A stretch of 64,000 bases of DNA from Helianthus annuus (taxonomy: Eukaryota; Streptophyta; Magnoliopsida; Asterales; Asteraceae), in NCBI RefSeq assembly GCF_002127325.2, contig NC_035438.2, positions 92,003,948 through 92,067,947 of the forward strand, in the 5' to 3' direction. The position numbers and the translations under genes are program-made. The notes under the pieces are model-generated. The model had not been told where the DNA came from. It saw only the letters and a program-made list of their open reading frames with translations, and did not search any database. Positions 21,721-33,433 of this stretch are shown in pieces; within the stretch, counting starts at the first letter, position 1; every line of letters begins with the position of its first letter.

Positions 21721-22290
21721 AAACTGCCATTTTGGTCCCTGAGGTTTGGTCACTTTTGTCCAAAACTCAAACCTTTTGAATCTGGGTCCCTGTGGTTTCA
21801 GTTTTATTCCTATTTTGGTCCAAAAGTGAAATCAGCTCATATTGGTCAAATAAAATCCTGGTATTTTATCCTTTTCCTCAGGGGCAAAATGGTCATTATA
21901 ATTATATTATAACACATGATTAATTAAAATAATAAAATTAAATAATCCCCCTTTGACCATATAAAAGCACAGACATCATCTTCCATCATCTTCTCCTAAC
22001 CCCATTCTCCTGCAACCATCATCTTCTCCAAACCCTGTTCTTCTGCAAGTGAAGATCGACAATGGTGGTATGCACATGTGGAGCCCCAACCCAACTTAGA
22101 ACATACTGGACAACACAAAACCATGGTCCTCGATTTCATCGCTGCGACAAACCATCAAGCTGTGGATTCGCTACTATCCTAATCCATCGTCTTCTCCAAA
22201 CCCCATTCTCCCCCAAACCCAAACCATAATCCCCTTTTGACCATATAAAAGCACAGACATCATCTTCCCCCAAACCCGAACCCTAATCCA
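21721..22290. mobile_element. Unclassified repeat with GRF mini-ORF
   Basis: Starts with phrases like GGTCCCTGAGGTTTGGTCAC and GGGTCCCTGTGGTTT, which I recall as a common plant dispersed-repeat motif. It carries a TATA-like ATATAAAAG at about 21959, a CT/CA-rich leader, a small GRF zinc-finger frame (22062-22229), and then a second copy of the leader start (about 22230-22275). I cannot assign the element class; a gene-capturing DNA transposon is possible. Confidence 0.4.
22062..22229 (+). pseudogene. GRF-type zinc finger fragment, 55 residues
   Basis: An ATG at 22062 (MVVCTCGAPTQL) is followed by the GRF zinc-finger pattern: C-x-C-G, a T-x-x-N stretch, G-x-R-F-x-x-C, then S-C-G-F, inside the first 36 residues. 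The usual aromatic residues after the last Cys are lost, and the frame runs into proline-rich repeat-derived sequence before stopping at 22229. GRF fingers bind single-stranded nucleic acid in known proteins. Here it looks like a captured and degraded gene 5' end. A TATA-like box lies about 100 bp upstream. Confidence 0.55.
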
Positions 22291-22515
<225 letters not shown>

Positions 22516-22849
22516 TCAAAAATATGTGAAAAATATGAGAATTCATTCATTCATGGTCTTCGACACTTCACAAGGATATAAAGGATGTAGTCAAAAGGAT
22601 ATAGTCAAACATAACTGATACTAACAATACATGAGAATAAGCAGGAGAGATAATTGATATGTGATATATCTTAATTCATTACACTCCCCTCAGATCTATA
22701 TTTATATTTATTATACACAGTTAACAACATACTTTGTACTTCGAGACCTGAATATACAAGTAGATACTACTGGGTAGGGACAAAACTTAGTTAAGAGAAA
22801 AACGTACATCGTGTATAATTCTCCCCCAGAATTCAACAAACATCTTTCA
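22516..22849 (-). mobile_element. Probable 3' LTR region of a Copia fragment
   Basis: On the minus strand the Copia RNase H end (22850 on) is followed by GAATTCTGGGGGAGAATTA, a polypurine-like tract at about 22822-22838, then A/T-rich sequence with TATA-like stretches. I see no clear LTR edges and no gene. Confidence 0.4.
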
Positions 22850-23181
22850 ATTTACAAGACCGATCTTATGTGATAGCTGCTCAAAACTGCTTCTAGGTAA
22901 AGATTTTGTGGATAAGTCAGCTAGATTTTCACTTGATTTGATCTGGCAAACATCAATTTCCCCTCCTTTCTGCAAGCCATGTCTTGAGAAAAACTTTGGT
23001 GCGATGTGCTTTGTTCGATCACCCTTGATGTAACCTTCTATGATTTAAGTTATGCAAGCAACATTGTCTTCATGAATAATTGTCACCTCCTTTTTTACCT
23101 GTTGTAATCCGCATGCTTCCTATATGTGATCAACCATTGATCTCAAGCACACCAGCATTATATAGTGATACCAATTCTGTA
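22850..23181 (-). pseudogene. pol: Copia RNase H C-terminal fragment
   Basis: Minus strand motifs in order: LRSMVDHI, EACGLQQVKKEVTIIHEDN, EGYIKGDRTKHIAPKFF, then GEIDVCQIKSS and ENLADLSTKSLP. This is the standard end of a Ty1/Copia polyprotein. Two in-frame stops (in VDHI*EAC and at CIT*II) show decay. The rest of pol is missing, cut by the Tat/Athila-like LTR at about 23185. Confidence 0.85.
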
Positions 23182-23186
23182 TGATT

Positions 23187-24895
23187 TGATAACGTTGTTG
23201 TAAGTGTTTGTTGTATTGTGATGTAATGCAAATTACATCTGTTTCCATGCATAGTTTGTATAATATTTCGAGTATTTTTGTGTCATTTTATCATTGGTTT
23301 TGTATACTATGGTGTCTTGTGTGCTTTGCAGGGTCCCGAGAGTGAAAATGAGCTGAAATGTTGAAGAAACGAGCACCCGGGAGGAGGTTTGGGCTTAGTG
23401 AAGGATCTTCATGAAATGAAATTGGATATTTGAGAAGATGAGAAGATAGATAATTGAATTACGAACCCGTAGGCGAAAACGGTGAAGAAAACGGAGTTGA
23501 AACGAAGAAGTTATGGCCGAAACGGTTTTCTCAATTCGAAGGGACCTTGGCGTCACGTGAAGCTCTTCCCATAACAAGTCGCGTGATGTGGCATGTGACT
23601 CGATCAATGCGTAAAACTTCGTTATTTGACCCTAATTAAGCCCATGTTTAACCGTTATCACAACTAGACAACCCTAGACGAATTCGGAGCAACTTGGACG
23701 GAAATTCTGAAGCTTTTGGAGCATTTTCGAAGGAGAAGAAGCATCGGTTGAAGATTGGAAGTGCTAGGATTGTTTAGCTTGTGATTTTATCATCCGGGTT
23801 TACTTGTTCTTCACTTTTAATTCTTAATCATGTTTTGTTCCATTGTTAATACTCTTGTTTTGCGTTTATTTAACATGATGTCTGGCTAAAAACCTTGTAT
23901 TGCCTAGACTAAAATGAATGGTTTGTTAAAGTTTTGATTTTTATTATGGATGCTCGTTTATTTATGGATTATTTATGTTAAAGTGGCCGACTTGATTATT
24001 GGTTTGTTGTATATGCATGCTTAAATTTGCTTAAACGTTGTTTATTGCTTCGTGTGATCTTTGGTGAATGTCTTTCGTATAATAGGGTCATGCTAGATCA
24101 TAATCTTGTGTGGTGATTTGTTTGGTTAATCTCCGATATACCTTGAAGCATTATATGATAACTGAGTAGGTCTAGGTGTTCTACTAATCTCAATAGCTGA
24201 GAGGTGCGTGATTATTGGTAGGTCTAAGTTGGTAAATTGCTAGGTAGGATCTTCGAGAGGAGTATGAACTAGTTTCCTTGTCAACCGTTGTCTATCAAGT
24301 CGAACCAAGAACCCAAGTTTACCATAGGTTTATAGTCCGAGAGGGAGTAGCTCGAATTAGGGTACTTACATAAACCACTTAGATAATCTGAGAGGGAGTC
24401 TAGACCAACCGATGTTTTCAACAGCCTTTAGAGCTCCATAGATGTCTTCCTGAAAAGGGACGGGGGTCCTGTTCGGTGTCTCGATAGGTTTAGCGGTTCC
24501 ATATTAACCTGCATCCTAATAAAACATAACTAGTACAATCCAGGATTCTAGTCTAGGTAGTCTTTCATTGTCATCTGAATTGAACCCAAGTCATAATTCG
24601 TGGCTTAGTTAATTTAGTTACTTAGTTTTTATTATTTGCGATTTTAGGATATTTAACCCCCCCCCCAAAAAAAAAAAAACAGTTAGTGTCGTGTCAGTCT
24701 AAGTCTAGAGAGTCTAGTTAACGTAATTAAATAGAGTCCTGTGGGTTCGATTTCCGAACTTACTTAGCTTTACTAGAGTCGATCGGTTCACTTGCAGGTT
24801 AGTAGTTTAGTCGAGTTTAGAGAGTCTAGAGTATTACTTAGTGTCTAAATTAGTTTAGTTTAGGTTGCTTTTATTAAACTACTTTTAGCACATCA
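23187..24895 (+). repeat. Tat/Athila-type 5' LTR
   Basis: About 1.7 kb, starting TGATAACG and ending ACATCA, just before an Asp-tRNA-type primer site. It includes phrases such as GAGAGGGAGT and a C8/A12 run at 24658-24679. The left edge is set only by the TG and the end of the Copia fragment, so it could be off by a few bases. No gene inside. Confidence 0.65.
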
Positions 24896-24901
24896 AGTTT
24901 T

Positions 24902-24919
24902 TGGCGCCGTTGCCAGGGA
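24902..24919 (+). promoter_or_regulatory. Primer binding site, Asp tRNA type
   Basis: TGGCGCCGTTGCCAGGGA, the primer site typical of Tat and Athila Gypsy elements. It has one difference (A for G) from the usual GCCGGGGA. Confidence 0.85.
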
Positions 24920-25084
24920 CTCTTTGGCAATTGCGTTGACTACTTTGTTTGGACTTACTTGTTATCATACGTGCTAATTGTTTATTTGAGTCGTAGGAGT
25001 CTAAATAGTTCTAATGTCTTTTATATTTTTATTGAGTCTTCTGTTTGAGTCTTCTTACTTGTTTCGTTGTCGGTTTTGCAATGG

Positions 25085-25402
25085 ATGCCTCATACGCGTT
25101 CACAAGGACCACCGCTGAAGCCACCAGTGGACAATCTTTCCTTCTCCTCTTCCACTCCAAAGGTTAGTAAACTTCCTCCCTCATCTTCCACTCGTTCTGA
25201 CACTACTCTCCAATCTAAACCACCAAACTTTGACTTTACACCAAAGTCATCACCCCATAATTCCCCACCACCCACACGTCCTCTGAGTCTGCCACTCGTT
25301 GCCCTAAACATGGGCGACCGTCGTACCATTCACCAACAATCCATCACTGGTTTCACCGATGTAAATTCACCCATCACCCCACCTGCCAAATTAGAATGTT
25401 AA
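25085..25402 (+). pseudogene. gag: Tat/Athila-like gag N-terminal fragment
   Basis: ATG at 25085 (MPHTRSQGPPLKPPVDNL), a Ser/Pro-rich low-complexity region, then NMGDRRTIHQQSITGF. It follows the primer site by about 165 bp, the right place for a gag start. The frame is cut after about 100 residues (near 25390), and unrelated DNA follows, so no capsid domain remains. Identification as gag rests mainly on position and the MPHTRSQ start. Confidence 0.6.
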
Positions 25403-25887
25403 TACCTAATTTTGCAATAAAAAAACTATTAATACCCGACATTGAAATATGACAGAAACCACAAGGGCCAACGGTGTAAGTTTTTCTTTTTTTTAAATGA
25501 TTTTCAAATTGGTTTATAGATCTAATAATGTGAAACAATAGAACTAGAAATATGATTTTCGTCTTGGATTTTAGAATGCCTATAGATGAATTTCTTTATC
25601 TAAACCTTAGAACAAGAAATAGGATTACTTGTTTAAGATCTTACCTTACAAAAAAATTGAATTGATGTTTTCCTCCATGAATCGGCGGTCATTGCCGCCA
25701 CGAAAACCTTTCTCTGGCGATTGTACTCAACCGCCATCCGGCACATTGGCGCTCCTGTATCATCGACGCTACATAGATATGGCTTGCTTTTGACGATTTT
25801 AGAACAAGGGCTTGTTTTGTGATCCTTTCATGCATTTTGCCTTTGAAACCAGTAAATAAGTGTGTAATATGATATAATTTTTTTCGA

Positions 25888-25888
<1 letters not shown>
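25403..25888. other. No gene seen (A/T-rich, unassigned)
   Basis: A/T-rich sequence with a GC-richer patch at 25680-25770 (CGGCGGTCATTGCCGCC, a short inverted repeat). The only frames are short or run into the TA repeat. I cannot assign it. Confidence 0.5.
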
Positions 25889-25918
<30 letters not shown>

Positions 25919-25930
25919 GTATATATATAG

Positions 25931-25974
<44 letters not shown>
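25889..25974. repeat. TA microsatellite
   Basis: Interrupted (TA)n with TGTA and GGTA breaks, directly flanking the inverted-repeat element that begins at 25975. Confidence 0.95.
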
Positions 25975-25975
<1 letters not shown>

Positions 25976-28265
25976 GGGAGCCGCTAAAATGAAAACCACC
26001 CCTAGTTGTAAGAACCATTAGAACCACTCTCCACCAATCATATTCTGCCAACCAAAAGGGTAGTTTGGTCATTTACCCCAAATGTCTAATCTCCCACTCT
26101 CTCTCTCTTCATTAATGGGTAGCAGACTATTATATTTAATCTCTCCTCTCTCCTATCTCTTCTCTTTTATCTATGTCATTAAACTTCAAACCCATTCATT
26201 TTCATCTCTCTCATCGAGAGACACCTACAACTCTTACTTGAAGCCCCTAAAATTCAAACCCATCTTCATTTAACCAATATTTAACCAATATTTAACCAAC
26301 GTCAACCTAAAATCCAAACTCACTCACACACATCTCTTAACCTACAAACCCTCTTTCCCTCTTTGTATCATCTTGCACACCCTCACATCTATGGTGGCCG
26401 GTGGGTGACGTCGAAGCAGCGGCGATGGAATAATGGCTGCTTTATCTGTGGTGGACGATGGGTGACGTCGAAGCAACGGCAGCGGCGCGGTGGTGGTCGA
26501 GCAATTCGGGCCAGCAATGGTGAAATAAAGATGACGATGGTGACTGGCTTGGCAACGGTTGATGCTCGGTTCGAGGATTATCAGTGGTGGTTCCGACGGC
26601 AGCGGCGGACCGTCGGGACTCCGGTGCAGGGGCCACAGTGATGACAACCAACCTCTGTTCCTCCCCTAATCATTTGGTCAGTTTATGTTCTCCTGTGTTT
26701 GTTTCAAATTCTATGTAATTTATAAATTGTGAATGCTATTGGGTGATTGATGATTAACTATGTAGATGACAAATTTGAGTGAGGTTATACTGAACTGCAT
26801 TTCTTTGTATACCTGAGTTTTATTATATACAATGAAATGATGTGAAAATTGTATTTTAGAATGATATGAACAAGCTACTCTGTATATGATTCAAAAAAAA
26901 AGAAGAAGAAAAACATACTATTGTTGTTGTAGTATGTATTCATTCTTAATTTCAAAAAAAAAGGAAGAAGAAAAACACTTTTTTTCGAAATACACTTTGT
27001 TTTGATGCTGTTGTTTTTTATTCCCCCCTAGTCGATGATGATAACAATATATTTGAGACACCTCCCGAGTTTGCGATTTCTGGGTGCGTTCGTTTTTGCG
27101 TAAAAAAAGTTTTTTTTTAAAGTTAAACCGTAAACTTTTTAACGCAAAATGTAAAAACGTGAAGCGTAAAAAGTTTTACGTAAAACGTAAATCGTAAAAA
27201 GTTTTACGTAAAAAGTTTTAACGTAAAACGCAAAACGTAAAAAGTTTTAACGTAAAACGTAAAAAGCTTTTACGTAAAACGTAAAAAGTTTTACGTAAAA
27301 CGTAAAAAGTTTTACGTAAAACGTAAAAAGTTTTACGTAAAACGTAAAAAGTTTTACGTAAAACGTAAAACGTAAAAGTTATACGTAAAACGTAAAACAT
27401 AAAAATTTTAACGTAAAACGTAAAAATTTTAACGTAAAACGTAAAAAGTTTAACGTAAAACTTAAAACGTAAAAAGTCTAAAAAGTTTAACGTAAAACGT
27501 AAAAAGTGTAAAAACGGCGCGTAAAACCGGGAATAAAAAACCGCACGTAAAAACCCGGTCGAAAAAAAACGGGGCGTAAAAAAACGGCGCGTAAAAACTG
27601 GACATAAAAACGGGACGCTAAAACGGCGCGTTAAAACGGGACGTAAAAAATAGGGCGTAAAAACGGCTTGTAAAAACGTGACGTAAAAAAGGCGCGGAAA
27701 AAAACGGCGTCTAAAACTGGGCCTAAAAAACGGCACTTAAAAACGTGAAAAAAACGGGGCGTTAAAACGATGTGTAAAAAAACATGTAACAAACGGCGTG
27801 TAAAAAATGGCGCGTTAAAAAAACGTGTAAAAATGACGCTTGAAAAAACGGCGCGTAAAAACAAGAGGCGTGAATGTAGCGCATAAAAACGCCACGAAAA
27901 AAACGGGACGTAAAAAAACGTCGCGGTAAAACGAGACGCCAAAAATCGGCGCGCAAAAAAAAATTCGCTTGGTTAAAAAATCTGAATTCAAAAAATGCTT
28001 TTAATAAAAAAAATTATTTTTAAAAAATAAAAAGTAATATAATAAAACAAAAAAGTAATAAAAAATAATAAAGACAAAAAGACAAAATAGAGTAATTTTA
28101 CTATACTACCCTTTTGAATTAAAATATTAAAGACATAATAAGACAAAATCTATTTAATATTAATTTTAGTTACTTTCAATCTCACCCATCCATCTTCTTG
28201 ATCTAAAGGCTAGAAAGTGGTTCTTTCAGTTCTTACAACTGGAGGTGGTTTTCATTTTAGCGGTC

Positions 28266-28269
<4 letters not shown>
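25975..28269 (+). mobile_element. Inverted-repeat DNA element with TTTTACG array
   Basis: 2295 bp between TA microsatellites. The left end AGGGAGCCGCTAAAATG and the right end (minus strand) AGGGGACCGCTAAAATG form imperfect terminal inverted repeats that continue for about 50 bp (AAAACCACC, AGTTGTAAGAAC, GAACCAC). Inside are a CT-rich region, a GC-rich stretch at 26385-26640 with GGTGGGTGACGTCGAAGCA twice, and a long TTTTACG-type array (27095-27960). No transposase, so it is non-autonomous. I cannot name the superfamily; the TA context allows several. A related copy lies inverted at 34206-35160. Confidence 0.7.
27095..27960. repeat. Palindromic TTTTACGTAAAA array
   Basis: About 860 bp built from CGTAAAA and its complement. 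In the first half (27150-27500) the units join as TTTTACGTAAAA, a 12 bp perfect palindrome repeated many times. In the second half they drift to AAAACGGCGCG and AAAACGGGACG versions. Open frames across it on the minus strand (Phe/Leu/Arg-rich) are repeat translations, not genes. Confidence 0.9.

Positions 28270-28342
<73 letters not shown>
28270..28342. repeat. TA microsatellite
   Basis: Pure (TA)n of about 73 bp separating the inverted-repeat element from the Mutator-like element. Confidence 0.95.
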
Positions 28343-28344
<2 letters not shown>

Positions 28345-28728
28345 TAATCGTGCATTATGTACGCTATAACCACAACCGTCAGATCATCTCATTTAAACCC
28401 CGTGCTTAACTATTAAATTAATCAAATTAAAATATATATATGAAACCGCCAAGAATAAAATCGTCCATTGCGAAATCAAAAACCCCTAATAATCAGCAAA
28501 CAAAAACTCACAATCATACCGTAAGATTCTTATTCAAAATCATATTCGAAATCCAACTAGTAATCAAAATTCGATCCATAAATCAAATACAATAAACGTA
28601 AGATTCTTATTCACCAACCTCCTTCTGTGATTTCATTATCAGCTGATTTTGGAAGTTCAGAACTGAAACAAATCGATAGACCGTCTATCGAAGAAGATGA
28701 TGCAGGATGAAAATTATAAAATTTGCGA

Positions 28729-29110
28729 AGTACATATCAAAAGTGCGAAAAAACATTGCAGACAAAAAGAAATGTTGTGTTTTTTTAAAGTGTGCGAAAT
28801 CATATTTTATAACATGCGATTTTAAAAAAATGTAATAATATTTAAGATGTCTTATAATGTGCGAATTCATGAGTTATACACATGCGATTTCAAAAAAAAA
28901 AGTTAATAATATTTAAGATGTCTTATAGTGTGCGAATTCAGGAGTTGTACACATGCGATTTTAAAAAAAGTTAATAATGTTTGAGATTTCTTATAGTTTG
29001 CGAATTCTTTCTTAACAGACATGCGATTTAAAAAATGATGTTGTATGGGGTTTCTTAAAGTGTGCGAATTCGTTTTCGAATCATATGCGATTTTGAATAA
29101 AATGCTGCTA
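28729..29110. repeat. Subterminal ~70 bp tandem repeats of the MULE
   Basis: About five degenerate units of 65-72 bp. Each contains GTGCGAATTC followed about 20 bases later by CATGCGATTT, an A run, then TTAAGATGTCTTATA. The repeat lies about 390 bp inside the left end. Confidence 0.85.
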
Positions 29111-29380
29111 ATACTTTCATGTAACTTTGTCCTAAAATGCAAAAAAAAATATGAATTAATAATTAAAATAAATAAAAATTAACTATTTTATATTAAAAAA
29201 TGAATTTATTACCGATGTGACTGTAATTTGACTTGTAATGATCAATTTTACCATAAATACTACTGAACTTACCACCCTACTTACATAACAAATTTACCAT
29301 TTTAATATAAAATATCCAGGGATAATTACCTTCCATATTAAGACACTGAACACAAAAACACACACAACACACCCACAAAA

Positions 29381-29726
29381 ATGGCATCTGAAGATTCAGA
29401 AAAAATAAAAAAAAAACATTGCAATAAAGGAACTATTGTCAACTCGCACGTTGACAGAAATAAGCACCGATGTCACCTCTTCTCATTTGATTCTTGATGT
29501 GCATGGGAAGATTCTTGAAGAAATCAAGAAAAATCAAGAGATGTGGGAGAGACTACTTGAAGAACCACCATCAAGCTTTAGAGACGTAGCTTTGGATCAC
29601 ATAAAGGAACAGTCTCGAGCTGATGACTTAGCGTTCTCTTTCTTGAAAGATGCTCTAAACACTTTGAAGGAGAAGATGGAGTTCAGCACGGCTGAACGTG
29701 ACAAAATCTTTGCTTCAAGTAACTAG
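29381..29726 (+). pseudogene. Small helical protein frame convergent to the transposase
   Basis: An ATG at 29381 opens MASEDSEKIKKK, then hits a run of ten A (29407-29416). One base out of frame, the sequence continues as a 100-residue, charged, helix-rich protein (STRTLTEISTDV, KILEEIKKNQEMWERLLEE, ending DKIFASSN) stopping at 29726. A one-base slip in the A run would join the two, so this is either a frameshifted pseudogene or a frame rescued by slippage. No family recognised. A/T-rich flanks and the position near the left end, facing the transposase, suggest it is the element's own second gene. Confidence 0.5.
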
Positions 29727-29879
29727 ATTTCTGCTTAATCGTTTTATGGTTTTAGCTGTGTTAGACAATAACAACTACTTTATATTTATGTTTTGGGTAC
29801 ATGTTTTAAATACATCTTATGCTTCATTATAATATATATCGCATGAATGATTTAGACATCTTTGTCAAAAAAAAAAAAA

Positions 29880-32800
29880 AACAAGATAACTCAAAATCAC
29901 ATGTACTAAAAGTGAAATCGCATGTTAGACTAATTATAAACTGATGCATATAAAATCGCATGTTTACATACTAGATCGCATGAATGTATGATATAAACAG
30001 ATGAATATAAAATCGCATGTGTTTCGTATAAAATCGCATGTACAGATAACAAATTTAATCTTCCTCGTCTGAAACCTCCTCCCACTCATCTTCTTCACTG
30101 CCATCATCACTACCACCACTGTAATATTCGAACTCATCTTCCTCTTCATCGTCTTCGACCTCATTGGCTTTATGCCTGGGATCCTTTTTCAATCTGGACT
30201 CCCTTCATCTTCTTTTGTTGTTTGCCTTTCAGTATCTCGCAAGTCCGAATATCATGACCTTTTTCGTTGCATACACCACATGTCCTTGACCTTTTTCCTT
30301 TGCGGCTGATCATTTGTTCCTTCTTAGATTTCCTTTTATGCGAGCCACGTCCTTTGTTTCTTATACCAGCCGGAACACGGACAATAGGAGGTGCATTAGT
30401 TACTGGTTGTTGGTAACCAATGAGCTTTAAAAAATGGTCAAACTTTGGATCAAGCTGCTTGGTTATACGACTCTGATCAACTTTTTATTTAATTTGCTTC
30501 GTTTGATCCCTGACTAAAACAAGTTGATAAGGGTCAGATATCAAATTGCTAACCAAATACTCCCCTGTGTAGATGATTTCACGAGCAATCTGTTTAGCCT
30601 TGTGTTGCTCATCCTTATCACCCACCTTTACATCGAACGTCGCGTTTAATTCATTCGGGACCACATCCTTTGTCCATCTCTTCATAACATATTTTTTTGG
30701 TATTTCTTTAACACCAAACATCTTGAAAAGAAAATAGATGTGTTTACATAGCAGCCCATATTGCTCAAAACGCAAACAGCTATACTGTGCAGTTACATCA
30801 TTTTCAAGATTCTTGAACCACACATAAGAAAACCAAAAAAAATAATAATAATTTCGCATGTGTACATGAACAATTTCGCATGTCTAAATTTCATTTTAAT
30901 TTAAAATCGCATACGTTCATCAAAAATCGCATATGCAAAATCATGTTCTGTAAGAATTTCGCATGTGGTTTTCAAAATCGCATGTTTCAAATATATATGC
31001 TATATTACCTCTAACAACCCATCTCCATGAGCTTTAAAGTCTTTCAACGATATCTTTATCTGTGGACCCTCGATTTGGTGTCCATCGGCAGACACTCGGT
31101 AATAGTTCCATATATCTCTGTTTGCTGATAAAAGAATATAGACCTGGTGTATATCTTAGCAGCATCTTTTTCCAAAGTAGTTTTGCTCCAATCATCAGGC
31201 TCAGTATATCTTGAAATATGATCATTCTTTCTGTGATTGAACCTTTGGACATCCATTGCACCGTCAAAATGATTCATAAACTCTACAAGAGTGAGTTGTG
31301 AATTTGCCACCTGGGAAAAAAATGATTCACACTCTCTGATCTCGAAGTTGTTCGCATGAGACCAGACATGGGCTCATGCCGGTAAAAATCCAGAATCCAC
31401 ATGTATCTTATCGAAAACATATCGTCAATCCATTTGTTTTCAGTGAGACCGTACTCAATCATCACCAACTTCCACTGTCTCTCAAATTCTTCAGGCTCAA
31501 TGGAATCAGTCCATACAATATCGCACATCCTCCTTTTGAAATCATCATTATTGCACAACTCGTGTCCAACCTATACTGATAAATGCTTTTTAAATCTGCC
31601 CATAACGAATCTATATTATAAAAAAACGCTAACGAAAGAAAATATAGCATGCTATACTTTATCTGCCACTTTTTTCATTATGTGCCACATGCACAATCTG
31701 TGTCTGCTGGTAGAAAAAACCTCCTCAATAGCCTGTTTCATCGCAGGGTCTTGGTCCGTCACTACAACCTTTGGCTGTCGTCCAAATGGCTTTACGAATG
31801 AATTTAGAAGCCATTTATAAGAGTCAATGCTCTCCGATGCCAACAACCCAGCTCCAAGGTTTACATTTCGACAGTGGTTGTCAATCCCAGTGAACGGAAC
31901 AAACACCATCTTATACCTGAAATTCCATAATATTAAAGATTTAGTACACATGCGAAGTACAAATTATCACATGCGAAATAGTCATAATATTATATGCGAA
32001 ATAGACAGTATAACATGTGATATATTCAACACCTAATATTCAATGAAAAAAAGCATGCGATATTGCAAGTTTAGGAAATCTTATAACATGCGAAAACAAT
32101 TAAAAACCATTTTATCTAACACTTACTTGTTTGTCTTGAAAGTTTCATCGAACGATATCACATCCCCGAACTCCATAAAGTTACGCTTGCATAACCCATT
32201 GGCCCAGAACAAACCAGTTAACCGTTTGTCGTCGTCAACAGAATATTCAAACGAAAAATCAACTAAATACTGTTTTTCGTCGGTCAACCTATTGATCACC
32301 ATGTCAGCATCATATTCTCCTATATAGCTTTTAATTCGATTCCTAAAGTTTTTGCAATCATCAACCGTGGCGCCAACATTCTCAAAACCGTCGTAACATT
32401 TCCTCATTATATGAAAAGCTTTCACAGGGCCAAGGTTTAGAGTGCCTAGTTCCCATATCATCTCCTCCTGGACATCTGACAATTGCCTATACGCTAGCAG
32501 CATATGAATATCGTGTGGACATACAAACTTATGATTATGACCATCAACAAATTTCTTTACAGTATATGATCTACCATCCACAATGCAAATCATAAGTTGA
32601 GCTTTGCAGCCAGTTCTAATGGTCCCCCTGTTCCTTGATTTGAATGGCTTTTTTGACTTCGAATAAGCATCGTCAATAAACAATGGCTTATGTCCCTCTT
32701 TAGAACAAACAAAATACTTAGGTTTGGTTATACCACCACTGTGTACTTCACCACCTTTCCGAGTAGAAAACCAGCTAACTTAGCATATGTTTGGTAAAAC

Positions 32801-33130
32801 ACGTATGCATGTTCGATAGAGGTAAATTGCATTCCAACCACAGGTATAGCTGATGGTTCAACCTCAGGAGTGTAAATCTTTTCATCTACAAAAAACAAAT
32901 AAAAAAAAGGTAAACACATGCGAATTATCGGACTCATAACATGCGATGTATTTAAAACTCTATAATTTCATCATAAAAAGACAACACGTGCGAATTTTTT
33001 GACGCGTAACATGCGAAAATCACCATTTTGATAAATATGTTTTACACATGCAATTTATATCATCATAACATGCGAAATCACCATTTAAAATAAACATCAC
33101 ATGCAAATTGCCAGACTCATAACATGCGAA
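29880..33130. repeat. Dispersed CATGCGA motif in MULE introns and spacers
   Basis: Dozens of CATGCGA(A/T) or TCGCATG copies, in both orientations, at 29880-30050, 30850-30990, 31945-32100 and 32915-33130. They are confined to introns and spacers and absent from the exons. The same core fills the subterminal repeat at 28729-29110. Confidence 0.85.
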
Positions 33131-33433
33131 GTTATACAGATTGCTTTCATATCAATTATGCTCAACAGTCAAACTCCAAATCAGTTACAACAATACAAAA
33201 TCATTACTACGATTAAACAAAACAAATCTATGAACAATTTAACAATCTGAATTAACATAATTACCATTCGAACACTCATTTACACCACTTGTATTTGCAT
33301 TTCGATTTGGATTTGCAGGTTCCGGATTTAAAACATCGTCAATCGTAACTTTCTGATATGCAGATAACTGAACCTGATCACCGATCAATCGAGCTTCTTC
33401 AAAATCAACATCTGTGTTTCGTGCGGTGCTGCT
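30055..33433 (-). pseudogene. FAR1/MULE transposase gene with introns (decayed)
   Basis: Minus strand, about five exons: near 33433-33269, 32887-32129, 31914-31661, 31610-31009 and 30830-30055. Good GT and AG borders are seen, for example GTAAGT after FDETFKTNK at 32128. Domains in order: FAR1 DNA-binding block (GMQFTSIEHAYVFYQTYA ... CSKEGHK); MULE transposase core (FDETFKTNK, VVVTDQDPAMKQAI, RHRLCMWHIMKKV); the EEFERQWKLVMIEYGL and SGLMRTTSRSES blocks; a SWIM finger (CLRFEQYGLLCKH, with the first Cys apparently Tyr); a CX2CX4HX4C knuckle (CGVCNEKGHDIRTC); an acidic tail. Frame breaks near 32765, 31330 and 31100, plus one near 30200, show it is dead. It belongs to the FHY3/FAR1 family of transposases and domesticated factors. 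The start codon is unclear. Confidence 0.85.

Noticed and set aside
25799..26072. Tyr/Ile-rich open frames
   Set aside because: They translate the TA microsatellite.
26363..26641. Possible gene in the GC-rich part of the inverted-repeat element
   Set aside because: Contains the direct repeat GGTGGGTGACGTCGAAGCA, both strands are open, no domain seen; more likely captured or low-complexity DNA.
27218..27956. Long minus-strand open frames rich in Phe, Arg and Leu
   Set aside because: They are translations of the TTTTACG repeat array; the amino acid pattern repeats with the DNA unit.
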